DNA of 64,000 nucleotides from the NCBI GenBank assembly GCA_963281155.1, contig CAUJLY010000002.1, forward strand, positions 1,240,001 through 1,304,000, read 5' to 3'. The notes under the pieces are model-generated. The model saw only the letters and a program-made list of their open reading frames with translations, ran no database searches and was not told the origin of the DNA. A program made the position numbers and the translations under genes. Shown here piece by piece: positions 23,074-39,700 of the stretch; position 1 is the first letter of the stretch, and each line of letters opens with the position of its first letter. The DNA is from Rhabditophanes sp. KR3021. Lineage: Eukaryota > Nematoda > Chromadorea > Rhabditida > Alloionematidae.

Positions 23074-24093
23074 TTACCGTTCTAGGAAAGATTTTTCTTG
23101 GTGAGTTGTGGTTACTTTGTTGACGAATGATAGACTATTGGACTTGGAATAAGCTCCGAAAGCTTTTTCAAAGTGATCCATGTGTTGTTTCATTACTTTG
23201 AGTCGATTTTCTTGCAGAAGAGTCATCTTGACATGAACATCTCTTATCATACCCTCATATTTTGCCTGACTTTCCCTTACCTTTTCTTCAGCTTCAGTAA
23301 TCGCATGGACGGAGCTTCCGTTGTTGTCTTTTAAGGCTGCTGACTCACCCCTGACGACATCATACTCGAGTCGAGCAATTTCATACATTTGAATAGTAAA
23401 AAATGTGTCTTGCATTGTCTTATCACACAAAGTTTCCATCGCATCCACAAAAGTGGTGACAGCCTTTTCGAAAAAGTCACCATTCTGACTGGTGTCTTTG
23501 ATGACCTCATGAGCTTCATTGCAGTGATTTGTCATTAGAGTTTCTTTGATACCTAATTGATAAAAAGCTTCAGATAAGTCTTTCTTTGCCTTGTTAAATT
23601 CCTTGAAAGTGTCAGCGAATGTCTTGGCGCATTTTAACAGTGTTTTGTATCTAATACTCAGCTCTTTAAGGTATTCTATCTTGCCTTCCGTCTCCACATC
23701 AATGGTCCTTTCTACCTTGCCCATATGTTCAAGTACATTTTGTTTGGTGTTTTTAAAAGTCGAGACAGTCCATTTTTTTAGAACTTTAAATTTTTCTTGT
23801 ACTTTGTCTAAGTCTGCGCGTTGAATATTTAATGGACCGATACCTGGATTGTTATTGGAAGAGGTTTGAGTATTAGTAGTAGTTGAAACAGCACTCTTAC
23901 CAAAACCATCATTTGCTATAAATAACATCAATATCGTTCATTAAGTTCACAAAACCATTAGTATACCTGTTTCCGATTTAACGGAACTAAAGATGTCTTT
24001 AGCATCCATAGCATCAATATCAGCTTGTAGCATTCTTAAACGACTCCCACTTATTTCTATAGGATAAACTACTTTTAATTGGGTACGAATCAT
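23074..24093 (-). CDS. Arfaptin (AH/BAR-domain protein)
   Basis: Exons 23967-24093 and 23074-23915 joined across a 51-bp intron, 322 residues. After a ~90-residue N terminus that includes a Thr/Ser/Asn-rich stretch, the protein has the arfaptin-homology BAR domain: KWTVSTFKNTKQNVLEHMGK, then TIDVETEGKIEYLKEL, KTMQDTFFTIQMYEIARLEY and LLQENRLKVMKQHMDHFEKA. Arfaptins form crescent dimers that bind curved Golgi or secretory-granule membranes and the GTPases Arl1, Arf and Rac. The N-terminal amphipathic segment that gives lipid specificity may be the part before residue 90. The ICA69 family shares the fold but the sequence is closer to arfaptin. The start is the only ATG with an in-phase upstream exon. 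Confidence 0.88.
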
Positions 24094-25781
24094 TGTAAAT
24101 AATTAAATATAAAAAGCAGTTTTAACTGGTGACGACAGAACAAGTTAATATATTTAGAATGTTATGAATTATTAAAAGTTTATTAAAATAAATGATGACT
24201 ATATTTAGGTAAGGGTTGGGGTAAAAGTGGGCTAATATAGGATAAATATGATGAAAGTATGGACATGTTGTTTAATATTAAGTAATATATTGGTATGTTT
24301 AATTATTATAGATTATCCGACGTGTTACGATCGATGATGATTTAAATGGAGACAGGTTCACTATTATGATTGTTTGTATATGTTGATTTTATAATCCAAT
24401 ACAAATTTTGTCACCAGACTAAATACTATATTTGAACTGTGTTTTACTATTTTCTTGCCTTCATTAAACTATCTGAGTATTGTAAGTGTAAATTTTAATT
24501 AAAACTAGATACGGTTTTAAGACAACATAAAATTTGCATTTAAAACAATATCCTATATGCACTAAATTTCCAATATTTGTTCTAACATTTTTTAACGTCA
24601 TTTTCGATGCGTTGGAAAGAAACAAAAAATTATTCGAAGATATGATCGTTCAAAGGTGTTGCAAACAAAAGAAAAGAGATTTCCTACTACTTATTTATGA
24701 TCTTTATATAATTTATCAGGCCTTAAACATGTAATTTGATAAGGTTAGTTAGAGTTGCGATGTAATAATATATACATATTATCTAGTAGTAGTTAGCAAT
24801 ATTATATTTTGGTCAATTGATTTATAATATTACATATATTTTTTCGTTAAGAAACTTGCTTAGTCTTATAAAAAATAGGTCACATTTGTAGATTAGATTT
24901 TTAAATGATCAGAACGTTTTAACAAATATCTATTAACTATTGACTATTAAGATTTTCTACTAACTATTGCAATTACTATTACTATTTCTATTACTTTTTA
25001 ATCATATTGTTTTGCGTTAATTTTTTTACATATTCTAATTGACTCCGACGATTGCTGTGAAACATGTTATCACTTGACCTTTATAGGGAGAGTAACTTTT
25101 ACTTGGTGAATGTATTTTAAACATACCCGTCTAATGATAAGAACATTTAAAAAAAGATGTCACATAAAAATGCATATTTTTGTGTTGCAAACATATAAAT
25201 ATAATTGGTCGGATCGTGTTTGTGTATAGTTTTGTCCTCTCTAACGATGTCTATGCACATTTAAAGAACAACAAAATCTGAATACTAATTATTGTTGTTG
25301 ATAAACTTAGACACACGCACCACCCTCCTACCCAACTCTACTTCGTCTAAGTCCTTATATTCATGGTAAACTAAAATTGGATCAGCGTCCTTTCCCCCTT
25401 CACGACCCACCATTTTTTGAACCAACTTTTTTGGTACATATCTCTCTTTATATAAACTGAATCATCATCTTATGTGGTTTGGGTGTGCGTTGTTGCCTCT
25501 TACAACTTTTAATCGATTGTGGCAAATGCCATTTTATTTAAAATAGTGTGGTATATGTATGTGTATTACACACATATTCTTTGGTTACGTGTTGTGGAAA
25601 ATGTGAATATAAGCTTTATTATTTGATGAGCAGTATATTTTCGCCATTATCACCATCATCTCATACTTACTACTTCTATTTATTATTATGTTATGTTGGT
25701 CGTTTTCGATATTTGCTCAAATTTATTAGTAATTATTAATAATAGTGTCTTTTTCCCTTTTCAGACTACTATTCATCACTA
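24094..25781. other. 1.7-kb intergenic region between divergent arfaptin and spk-1
   Basis: AT-rich, no convincing coding sequence. CCCTTTTCAG ends at 25764, 17 bp before the spk-1 ATG, and is a good trans-splice or 5'-UTR intron acceptor. Promoters of both genes are expected here by position. Confidence 0.5.
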
Positions 25782-29337
<3,556 letters not shown>

Positions 29338-30602
29338 CAATCGTCAAAGTGGGGTTACAGAATATCTTAAACAGATAAACACAAAACTTGCACCAACAAA
29401 AAGGATCTTTTTTAATAAAAAGATATGCATGTGGTTTCCGGTTCTTTTAATACAATAATTAAATTAATGATTATTTCTTTCTTATTCTCATAATATTATT
29501 TACACCATATGATTTTTGTAATTTTTTTGTTTGGAAGGTAGTGATATTAAAGGAGGAAATTAGTTAAGCAGGTTTGGCTTGGAAATAATGTGTTTTAATA
29601 ATATTTCTTATTGTGATTTTTTAATAAGCGTAAATTAAATATTATTATTTGAATTGGTTGTTCTTTTTGTAACAAAAATGTTTTTTGGAAAATGAATTAT
29701 CAAAACACAAAAAGACCAAGAATTATTTCATTTTTATTTATTCTCCCACAAAATAACTACATCAATTCCAACAATTTAATATCTAATTGGATATTTGTAA
29801 TGAACTTTTTATTTTATTAGAGGAAGTTTATTGCAAAGACAACATTTTTTAAAATCGCTGGCCAAACACTTTAAATTCCTAACAAAACATTCAACTAATA
29901 TTAATTTTTGTACCATCGTCAAATTAATGATATAATAAACAGTTCAAACGAAATTTTCTGAGACATTTAGAGCTAACCTCACTGAAAATAAAAATCAACT
30001 ATTCCTTATATCCACTCAAAGGAAGTCATTTCATGCACCTTCTTAAATAAGTACATTACAATATAAGTATCCAACGCATTTCTCTATGCTCTATTTATTG
30101 CTTTTCACGAACATAAATGAAAGATGACAGATATTTGAAAGAGTAACTTTACGTGCCATTATAATTTAATTAACTGTTAACGAGAAGGGATCAAGCAAAG
30201 ATATTTTATTAAGGAAAAAGGGTACGGCGTTTCTGATTTATATAGTAGAAAATGGTTCGTATAGTTGTTAGATAACGTATGAAAGATAAATATTATTCAA
30301 TTACATTTGTAACTGACTTCAACTATTAATCGCTTGTAATTAAAATGATAGTTTGGATGGCAAGATAAATTAAACACTTGCGAGTATTTCCACAAAAAAC
30401 TACTACACCATCTTTTTAATTTTTTTTATTTATTATAAGCTAACTAAACGTATTGTAAAATATGTAACAAATTAATAATAACTACAAAGTATAAGTCGTT
30501 CATATAAAACTATTATTATATAGGGTCGTGTTGTTTCTTGTGATGATGGTGATACGCCAGTGTACCATCGTCAGTTGAAACGATCGGGATTGAATTTTTT
30601 AA
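29338..30602. other. Intergenic, convergent 3' ends of spk-1 and anc-1
   Basis: AT-rich sequence with many short runs of A and T. No gene, RNA or repeat is supported. The anc-1 3' UTR is expected at its right end. Confidence 0.5.
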
Positions 30603-30740
30603 TTAAAATGGCGGTGGTCCATTTACATTGTCGAGAGCGAGATCGAAACTATTGATAAAATTGTTAAGCAACTGACAACAATATTCGTCATCACAATGTG
30701 GGACTAAGCAAGCTGCACCTAGCAACAATACGAGCATTGC
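30603..30740 (-). other. anc-1: KASH exon of anc-1
   Basis: The last exon, 46 codons with the stop. It reads AMLVLLLGAACLVPH (membrane span), then CDDEYCCQLLNNF, and ends DNVNGPPPF before TAA. The previous exon ends in a basic RRRWQRVLRNALPLQ, so basic residues sit directly before the span as in other KASH proteins. The C-terminal PPPF enters the SUN-domain pocket. One of the three lumenal Cys could form the intermolecular disulfide known for some KASH-SUN pairs. Confidence 0.92.
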
Positions 30741-33700
30741 CTAAAACAACAGAGATTAGTTTAAATTAATGATGTTCGGTGAACTCACTTGTAAAGGTAA
30801 AGCATTGCGAAGTACTCTTTGCCATCTTCGTCTTTGTCGAGCCAAACGAGCAACCTGCAAATGGTGTTGATTTCCAGGATCCTCAGGTACGGGAGACGCC
30901 ATCTCACCGCTTCCATGAGGTCTGTCAACCCCAAGTTCGTTTACATCTACATCCGTGTCTTCACGTTCTAGTTGAGTTCCGAAGTTGTCTTCGAAACCAC
31001 TAAAATCACTTTGTGAGTCACTGTCGAGATCAGGTGCTGGAATGTCGTGTTCATTGAGAACATCTCGTGGGTTTCGGTCAGCATACAAGGCTGCTAAAAC
31101 GTCTGCAGCTGCATCTATGTCATATTCGGGTTGGTCGCCATCAGCGGCATCCTCTCCTGTTGACAAGATTTCAACTAGCTTTTCATGCAAAGATTCAAAG
31201 TAGGCCTCAACGGAGGTGTACTTTTCAGGATTGGCTGATCTTAACATTTTACGATCATTGCATCGTACTTGAATGTTTTCACGCATCTCATGAAGTTGTG
31301 GCCTCATTTCGGACAATTGTCTATTCATTCTCTGAAAAGATGACAAATATAATATTATTATTCGATTTAATTACTTACTCTAAGTTCGTAAATTTGTCTT
31401 TCACCAATGGCAGATTCGATAGACTCCGACATTTGTCTAAGCTCAGCCATTAACCCATTAAGAATAGCCAAAATCTCGTGTTCGTCCTTTGCTTCAGCTT
31501 CATAGGCATTGATGTAGTTGGCACAGTTTGTTTCAACCGAGTCCAAGTCAACACGTAGATATCTTGATTCGGAGGAAGGCATGTCTAGTGGTTCGAGGTC
31601 AGAAGCAATATCAACAGCCTTTTTAAGTGTATTTTCCTTTAATGGCTTAAGTTGAGATTTGATATGCTTAACTCTTGCAAGGTCAGCATTAGCCGAATCT
31701 TCAATCTTAAGTTCCTCATTGTTGGCGATTCCATCAAAGTCTTCGCGTAGTTGATCTAAAGTGTCAATAATGATGTCTCTTTCTGCCGAATAAAGTAGCC
31801 AAAGCTTATATTTTTCTAAAAGCTTAGCTGAAAATTTGTTAGCAGTAAGAATGTCGCTTTCACAACTCTTGGTTACTTTATCTTTTGGGATTATAGTCTT
31901 CAAAAGATCCTTCATCTGACTAACAACATTTTCAATCTTTTCAGGGATGGACTTGTAATTGGCTGGAGGAACAGCAGCATCAATCAAGGTAATTTGAGCA
32001 GTTTCGATTAATTTCTTTAACTCATTGTCTAATGTCTTAAGATCTTGACGTAACTTTTCAACTCCCTCAAGTTCAGACAGTTTAGTTAACAATTTAGCTC
32101 TGTCTGATTCAATTTCATCAATCATAGACTCAATTTCAAGCAAAACTTCATCCAACTTTTGGATTTCTTCATAAGGTAGATTAGTCCTATCAATTTCTTT
32201 CATCTCATCCATGAAGTTTCTCAACTTCGTACGATCTTGTTGCGATGACTCAAGAATAGATTTAATTGTATTCAAATCATTCGATTCGTGCGCTTTTCTC
32301 AGTTTAGCCATATTCTTTTTAATCTCACCTAATTGACTGTCAAAGTTTTTCTTTGATGTAGTAAAGAGGGAAATAGCAAGTGCCTTTAAGTTGAGAGCAT
32401 TCTTCAATTTGTCAAGTAATTCCATCAACTTGCTAAGATCCCAAATACTTCTTTCTCTTAATTCATTTCCTTCTGGGATGGTGGCTGGAATTTGGTCAAT
32501 TAAGTTTTCAAGTGACTTTTTGTCATCTTCGAGATTGTCAATTAATTGCTGGTGTTTGGTGGAATCATCTGGGATGAAGGAACTCTTTTCTGAGGCAGCC
32601 AATGCTTTGCTAATTTCAGAGTTAAGTTTGTCAGCATTTGGGGCTAGTTCAATGACTTTTTTGGTGTCCTTGAGTTCACTTTCCTTAGCAACCAATTGGT
32701 TATTCAAGTAATCTGAAAGCTCCGAAATCTGGTTTTGCTTTGCCAATAACTGGTTTGCAATTTCTGGTTCAACGGACTCATCTGATGAAAGTTTGTTGAG
32801 AAGTGGTTTCAATTGATCCTTTAGTAAGGCAATGTTGTTCTGAATGTTGTCAATACTATTTTGAAGACCGGAAGCCTTGATGTCAAGGGAAGAAGCTAAT
32901 ACTGGTTTCTTAGATTTTTTAGCTTTCTTTTCTTCTTGCATGCTTTTGGCAAACTCTTCGACCCCATCGATGAGGGATTGTTGGTTTTCCAATTCAGACA
33001 AGATGTCCTTTTTCTTTTCCAACGTTTCCTTAGCCTTTTCAAGTATATTCTTTAAGTCTTCGTCTTGTGGAGCTAAATTAACCAAACCTTGTTCAAGTCT
33101 AATAATGGTTTCGTCACTGACAGGGGCAGCGATTAGATTTTCAATTTCTTGTTTAAGCTTAGTAGTTTCATCTTCCTTTTCCTTTGCTAATCTTTCAGCT
33201 TCTGCGAGCTTAGTTTTTTCAGCAGCTTCAATTTGTGCCTTTTCAGCGGCTTGTCTACCAGCCTCGATTCTAGCTTTGTTTTCCTCTTTGATACGAGCAT
33301 CCTCTTCAGCCTTAATTCTTGCCTCATTCGCTAATGCTTCGGCTTGAGATCTAGCTTCACCTTCGGCAATTATTCTAGCTTGTTCAGCTAGTTTCAAAGC
33401 GTCTAGTTTAGCTTTCTCTTGAGCCTCCAAACGAGCTTGTTCAGCAAGTCTTTGGGCTTCCAATTTTGCATCGTTTTCAGATTTAACACGAAGTTGTTCA
33501 GCTACGTTTTCAGCCTCAATTCTAGCATCCTCAATTATCTTGTTTTCGGCAGCAATTCTTTCTTCCTCAATGCGAGCAATTTCGGCTTGTTTTTGAATTT
33601 CAGCATAAGCAAGATTGAATGCATAATGTTGAGCTTCTCCAATTTTGTCTTCAAGATATTTGATGAGGTCTTTGGCGTCATTTTCTAATTTAGCCTTTTC

Positions 33701-36700
33701 ATCATCGTCCTTCTTGTTGGCAATATCAGCGAGTTCCTTAATTTTGTTGATCTTGCTTTCTTGAATTGGTAGGAATTCACTTTGAAGAGATTTAATTAAT
33801 TCAATATCAGAAAGTGGAGCTTCGTAGAGTTTTTTGTTGAAATCATCAAGAGTCTTAGACAAGTCAAGTAAAGCTTTGTCGAGATTCTTAACATTTTCGA
33901 TTCTTGCAAAGATAGCATTTTCAGCATTTTGAATTCCCTCTGACAATTTCGCTTGTTCTTCACGAGTATTTGTCCTAATAGTGTCGTATTCTGGATCTTG
34001 AGGTAGTTTAGAATAATCGGCTTCCAAAAGAGGAAGAATTTGATTCTTGGCAACTTCAAGCAATTTGACAGCATCTTCTAAATCAGTAATACTGGCATTT
34101 GCATCAGACTCAATTTTTTCAGCATCGTCTAAAGTCTTTTGTAACTTTTCAACGTTTTCTTTAATGTCGTTAGCAACATCAATGATAGCTAACTTGGAAG
34201 CAGCTTTTTCTTTGGTCTCGGCAAGGATGACTGCTAATTCATCAAGACGATCCTTCAAGTCCCAAATATCAGATTTCGGTGAATGTTGGAGAGCTTGAAG
34301 TTGTTGATCTGAATCATCCAAAGCGTTCTCTAGCTTATCTTGTAGTGTAGAAATGTCTGCCTGAATAGCAGCAAATACATCTGGTGTATTTTGAAGTGAC
34401 AAAGCGTTTGTAGCTTTATCCGACAAAGTCTTAACCAAATCCGCCAATTCCTTCTTCTTTGCAATCAAGTTTTCTTCAGCATCAATATCTTTCTTAAGAT
34501 TATCAATCAATAAACCCAAGCGGTCATTAACAGCTCTAATTTCCTCAACCTTGAAATCGACATCTTCGGTAGGTAAGTTATTTTCGACTAATTGTTTCTT
34601 CAATTTAGCGACTTCGTCAACAGCCTTATTTAGTTTTTCAATCAAATGAGGTAATGCAGCACAATCTTGTAACCCTAATTCGTAGGATTGAGGTCCATTT
34701 AGATATCTGGCGATGACGGAGCTTCCATTTTCAAGTAGAGGAATGATTTCATTGAATAAATTGTCTTTTGCCAAGGCAAGGCCTAATTTGGTCTTTTCAA
34801 TGGCGTCATGTAATGCTAAAGCATCTAGTGCTTTGTTTTTGAGGTCAGAAGCATCTTCGGGTGATAAACTAACCAGTTGGGCTTCAATCTTTTGAAGGAT
34901 TTCTTCATTAACTGGTGCTGCAAGCAAATTGGAAATATCTTCCTTGATCTTGCGTTCAGATTGTTCTTTGGCTAATCTAACTTCTTCGTCAGCTTTTTCC
35001 TTGGCTAAACGTTCATCTTCAACAGCTTGCTTTTCAGCAGCAATCTTAGCTTCCTCTTTAGCAATACGCTCAGCTTCAATTCTAGCTTTTTCAGTTTCTT
35101 CTTTAGCAATACGTTCAGCCTCAATTCTAGCTTTTTCAGCTTCTTCTTTAGCAATACGTTCAGCCTCAACTCTAGCTTTTTCAGCTTCAATTTTAGCTTC
35201 TTCTTGTTCTTTAGCAATGCGTTCAGCTTCGATTCTTTCTTCTTCATCAGCCTTTTCTTTAGCTAAGCGTTCAGCTTCAATAGCTTGTTTGTCAGCAGCC
35301 AATTTAGCTTCTTCTTCGGCCTTTTCCTTGGCAATAGCAGCTTCTTTTTCAGCCTTGTCTTTAGCAATAATGGCTTCTTCCTCAGCCTTTTGTTTTGCTA
35401 AACGTTCATCCTCAATTCTAGCTTCTACTTCCGCCAAGCGAGCATCATCAGCCTTCTTCTGTATTTCAGCATCAGCTAATTCTTGCGTAATTCTCTGAGC
35501 CTCAACAGCCATGTCTTCAAGTCTATTAATAGAATCACCCAACGCATCATTAATCATCACTTTGTTAGCATCTTGATCTTTGTTAGCTACCAAAGATAAT
35601 TCATGAATTTTCTTAGCTTTTTCTTTCAAATCGGGAATCAAGTCACCTTGGATTCCTAAAATCAACCCCAAATCATCGGATGGGATATCAAGAATGGTTT
35701 TATTTAAATCTTCAATATCTTTGTTTAGGTCGAGAATAGCCGTTTCCAAAGCATTGATATTTTGGATTCTTGAAAGAATAGCATTTTTAGCATTTTGAAT
35801 ATCTTCTACTAATTTAGCCTGTTCCGCTTGAGTGTTATTTCTAAATGTTTCGTATTCTGGGTTCACAGGTAATTTAGCATAAGCGGCTTCCAATTGTGGC
35901 AGAAGACTACTTTCGGCAACTTCAAGATATTTGACAGCATTTTCAAGTTGAGAAATCTCAGCAGTAGGGTCAGATTCAATTATTTCAGCATCTTCCAGAG
36001 TCTTTTGCAAGGTTTGAACATTATCCTTAATTTCATTGACAATTTCGAGAACAGCCAATTTGGTAATAGCATTTTCCTTGGTCTCCGCTACAGCAACAGC
36101 TAATTCATCTAAACGCTCTTTTAAGTCCCAAACATCTGATTCAGGTGAATGGTCAACCAAAACAGGTGGTGCTTCATATCTTTCCAAAGCGTTTTCTAGT
36201 TCGATTTGAATAGGTTTAATTTCCAATTGTAGAGTGGCAAATACTTCAGGAGTATTTTCAACAGACAAAGCCTCATTAGCTCTTGTTGATAAATCCTTAA
36301 CAATAGCGAGTAATCTTGCTTTATTTGCAATAAGTTCCTCTTCATTATCAATGTCTGCTGCAATTAAATTAAGTAATTCAGTAATAAGACAATAAGCCTC
36401 GTTAATTTCTATTTTTTTTTGCTCAAGGGCATCAAGTGGTATGTCATTTTGTATTAAGAATTGTTTACATTCAGGGATATTATCACGGATGCTACTCATC
36501 CTGTTGACTACTTTTTCAATTTGACCGCGAGATTTTGTTGCATCGGGGAATGATTGAAGTTGTTTTTTGTATTGGTTACAAATCTTTTGAGAGTGTTTGA
36601 TAATATCGTCGATATCTTGGAAAAATTGATTCATTCTTTCGGTAGTTCTGGCTTTAGCTTTAACTTCTTCGGCAGCACGAGCTTCTTCTGCTGCTTGTTC

Positions 36701-39700
36701 TTCGGCAATACGAGTTTCTTCAGCAGCTAATAAAGCAGCTTTTTCTCTAGCCTCTGCTGCTGCTTGAATTTGCTTGGTAATAAGAGCTTCATCGGCAGCT
36801 AATTGTTCAAGTTTAGCTAAAGCATCCTCAAGCACCTTCCTTTGAGCAGCAATTTCTTCATCTTGCTTTGCTTTGTTTTCATCGGCGATACGATATTTTT
36901 GAGCAAGCTCTGTTTCAGCAATATTTTCATTGGAAATGCGATCAACTTCTGCAATACGAGCTTCTTCTGCAGTTTGCTTTTCAGCTTCAGTTTTAGCTTT
37001 TTCTTCAGCAGCTAATAAAGCAGCCTTTTCACGAGCCTCTTCGGCAGCTAATAAAGCAGCCTTTTCACGAGCTTCTTCAGCATCTTGAATTTGCTTGGCG
37101 ATAAGAGCTTCTGCAGTAGATAATTTCTCAAGTTGTGCTAAAGCTTCTTCAAGTACCTTTCTTTGGGCAGCTTCTTCGTTTGCTTTCATTTCCTCAGCAA
37201 TACGTGATTCTTCTGCAACTTTAACTTTAGCTTCTTCCAGCAATTTTCTTTGAGCAGCTTCTTCGTTTGCTTTTATTTCCTCAGCAATACGTGATTCTTC
37301 TGCAGCCTTAGCTACCTTGTCAGTTTCAATTTTCAATTTTTCTTCAATCTTAGCATCTTGGTCTTTTTTCATTCTAATTTCAGCTTCATCAATCTTATTC
37401 TTGAATACCTTAACAACATCATCTAAAGATTGCTCCATCAAAATAGTTTCCGGGTCTTCTTTCTTATTAGCTTCGTGAGCTAGATCCTTGATCTTAGCAA
37501 TTTGTTCTTTAATCGAGGAGATAACTTCACCCTCAACTGTCTTAATTTGATCTAAATCAAAGTCGGGAAGATTATTTAACAAGGCTTTGCTTTCAAGGAT
37601 TTGTTTTTTAAGCTCAGCACACTCTTTTTCAAGGTCTTTGATTTTGTGGACTCTTTCCAATAAAGCCGATTCGGCATTCGTGATGTCTTCTGCTAATTTG
37701 AAGTGTTCACTCAAGGTATCCTCTCTCAACGCATCGTACTCAGCGTCATGAGGTAGTTTTTGGTAAGCAACTTCTAAGTGTGGTAAAATACTATCTTTAG
37801 CTAATTTCAAGTTGTCGACGGCATTTTCAAGATTTTCAATACTTGCATTAGGATCAGATTCGATCTTTTCGGCAGTATTAAGAGCATCCTTAAGTTTTTG
37901 TACATTCGATGTAATTTCATTAAGAACTGCAATAATAGCTAATTTGGAAGTTGCGTTTTCTTTAGTTTCTGCAAGAATAACAGCTAATTCATCTAATCTA
38001 TCTTTTAAGTCCCAAACATCTGAATCAGGTGAGTGTTCAATTATATTCAAGTTCTTTTCTGTTTCTTCCATAGCATCATCGAGTTGAGCTTGAATTGGAG
38101 AAATTTCGTGCTGAATGGTGGCAAAGATTTCTGGAGTTTTTTCTGAAGATAAAGCAGCAGAAGCTTTCTCCGAAAGTTTCATAATTTGAGTAGACAACTT
38201 TTTCTTATTGTCAATCAAAGCAAGTTCCTTTGCAATATCTTCCTTAAGAGCCTTGACCAATTGATTAATCTTAGTTGTCAGAGCAGCAATCAAATGATCC
38301 TTGTCATCGAGATCTTCTGTTGGCAAATTATTATCAACCGAATTTCTCTTAAGTTCTTCAATATCATCAACAGCAGCATTTAATTTCTCCACTAAATGTG
38401 GCAATGCTTCCAAATCTCGAGTTCCAGTTTCATAGGATTGGGGAGCTTCTTGATATCTAGCAATAACTTCATTTGCTCTTTCAAGTAGAGGAGTCAATTT
38501 GTCAACGAAACGATTTTTAGCGTCATTCACCTCCAATTTGGCCTTTTCTTGAGCATCAGTGAGTGCTTTAGCTTCTAGGGCTTTGTTCATTAAAGCGGAG
38601 GCATCTTCGGGAGACAAGTTAACTAGTTTCTCACTTATCTTGCTTATTACATCTTCCGTTACTTGATCAGCAATTAAAGCAGCAATTTCTTCTTTAGCAA
38701 GTGCCTCTTTAGCTTTGTTGGCAACTTCTTCGGCCCTAATTCTTGCATCATTCTCTTGTTTTTCAGCTTCCAATCTAGCTTCTTCTTGAGCGTCGATTCT
38801 AGCTTGCTCAGCTAGCCTTAATGCTTCTAATTTGGCTTTCTCTTCGGCCTCAACACGAGCCTCTTCTGCAATTCTTAAAGCTTCCAAATGTGCTTCTTCA
38901 GCTAATTTCTCAGCGATAACTCGAGCTTCTTCAATTGCCTTCTCAGCTGCCTCAATCTTCTTATTTTCTTCGGCGGTTCGGACAGCTTCAATTTCCCTAG
39001 CTTCATCAGCTAACATTAAAGCTTCTAATTTAGCCTTTTCTTCAGCTACAACACGAGCTTCTTCTGCAAGTTTGGCAGCTTCTAATTTAGCAACTTCTGC
39101 AATTTTTTCAGCAGCATGTTTAGCTTCGTCAAGTGCTCTAACCTTTTCTTCTGCCTCTCTTGCTTCTTCCGCTTCTTTTTCCGCAATAATATTTGTAGAT
39201 CTTTGAACCTCAGATTCAACTTTTTGTCTAGCATCAGCAACGACAACAGCAATAAGGTCCAAATCTTCCTTCAAATTCCAAACATCCGGTCTTGGTGTGA
39301 ATAAGAAAAGTGATTCTTTCTCAGTTCTATCGAAAAGAGGATCAAGTTTCTCTTGAAGAGCAGCAATTTCCTGTTGGAGGTCGACAAGATTTTCTGACTT
39401 AGATGAATCAACTTTACTAGCTTTTTCACCTAATTCCATAATTTCCTTTGCCAGATCATTACATTCCAAATTCAAAGCTTCTTCGATAGGCAAATCTCCA
39501 TTCAAAAGTTTTGCAATCTCATTAATCTTATCCAGAGTTTCACAATTGCTTGTTATTTCGCTGTTAATTGCAGTATCCAAATCCATCAGATCATTTTCAC
39601 GTAACTTATTATCCAAGACATTAGCTTGAGCAATAAACGACTCCAATGCAGCTATTAACGCCGCAGGTTTAGCTTCATTTCTGTCCAATACAGCTTCTTC

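Noticed and set aside
34929..35498. Long plus-strand open frame rich in Ser, Ala and Phe opposite anc-1
   Set aside because: It is the antisense of an Ala/Glu/Lys linker, whose codons rarely give antisense stops. It has no domain.
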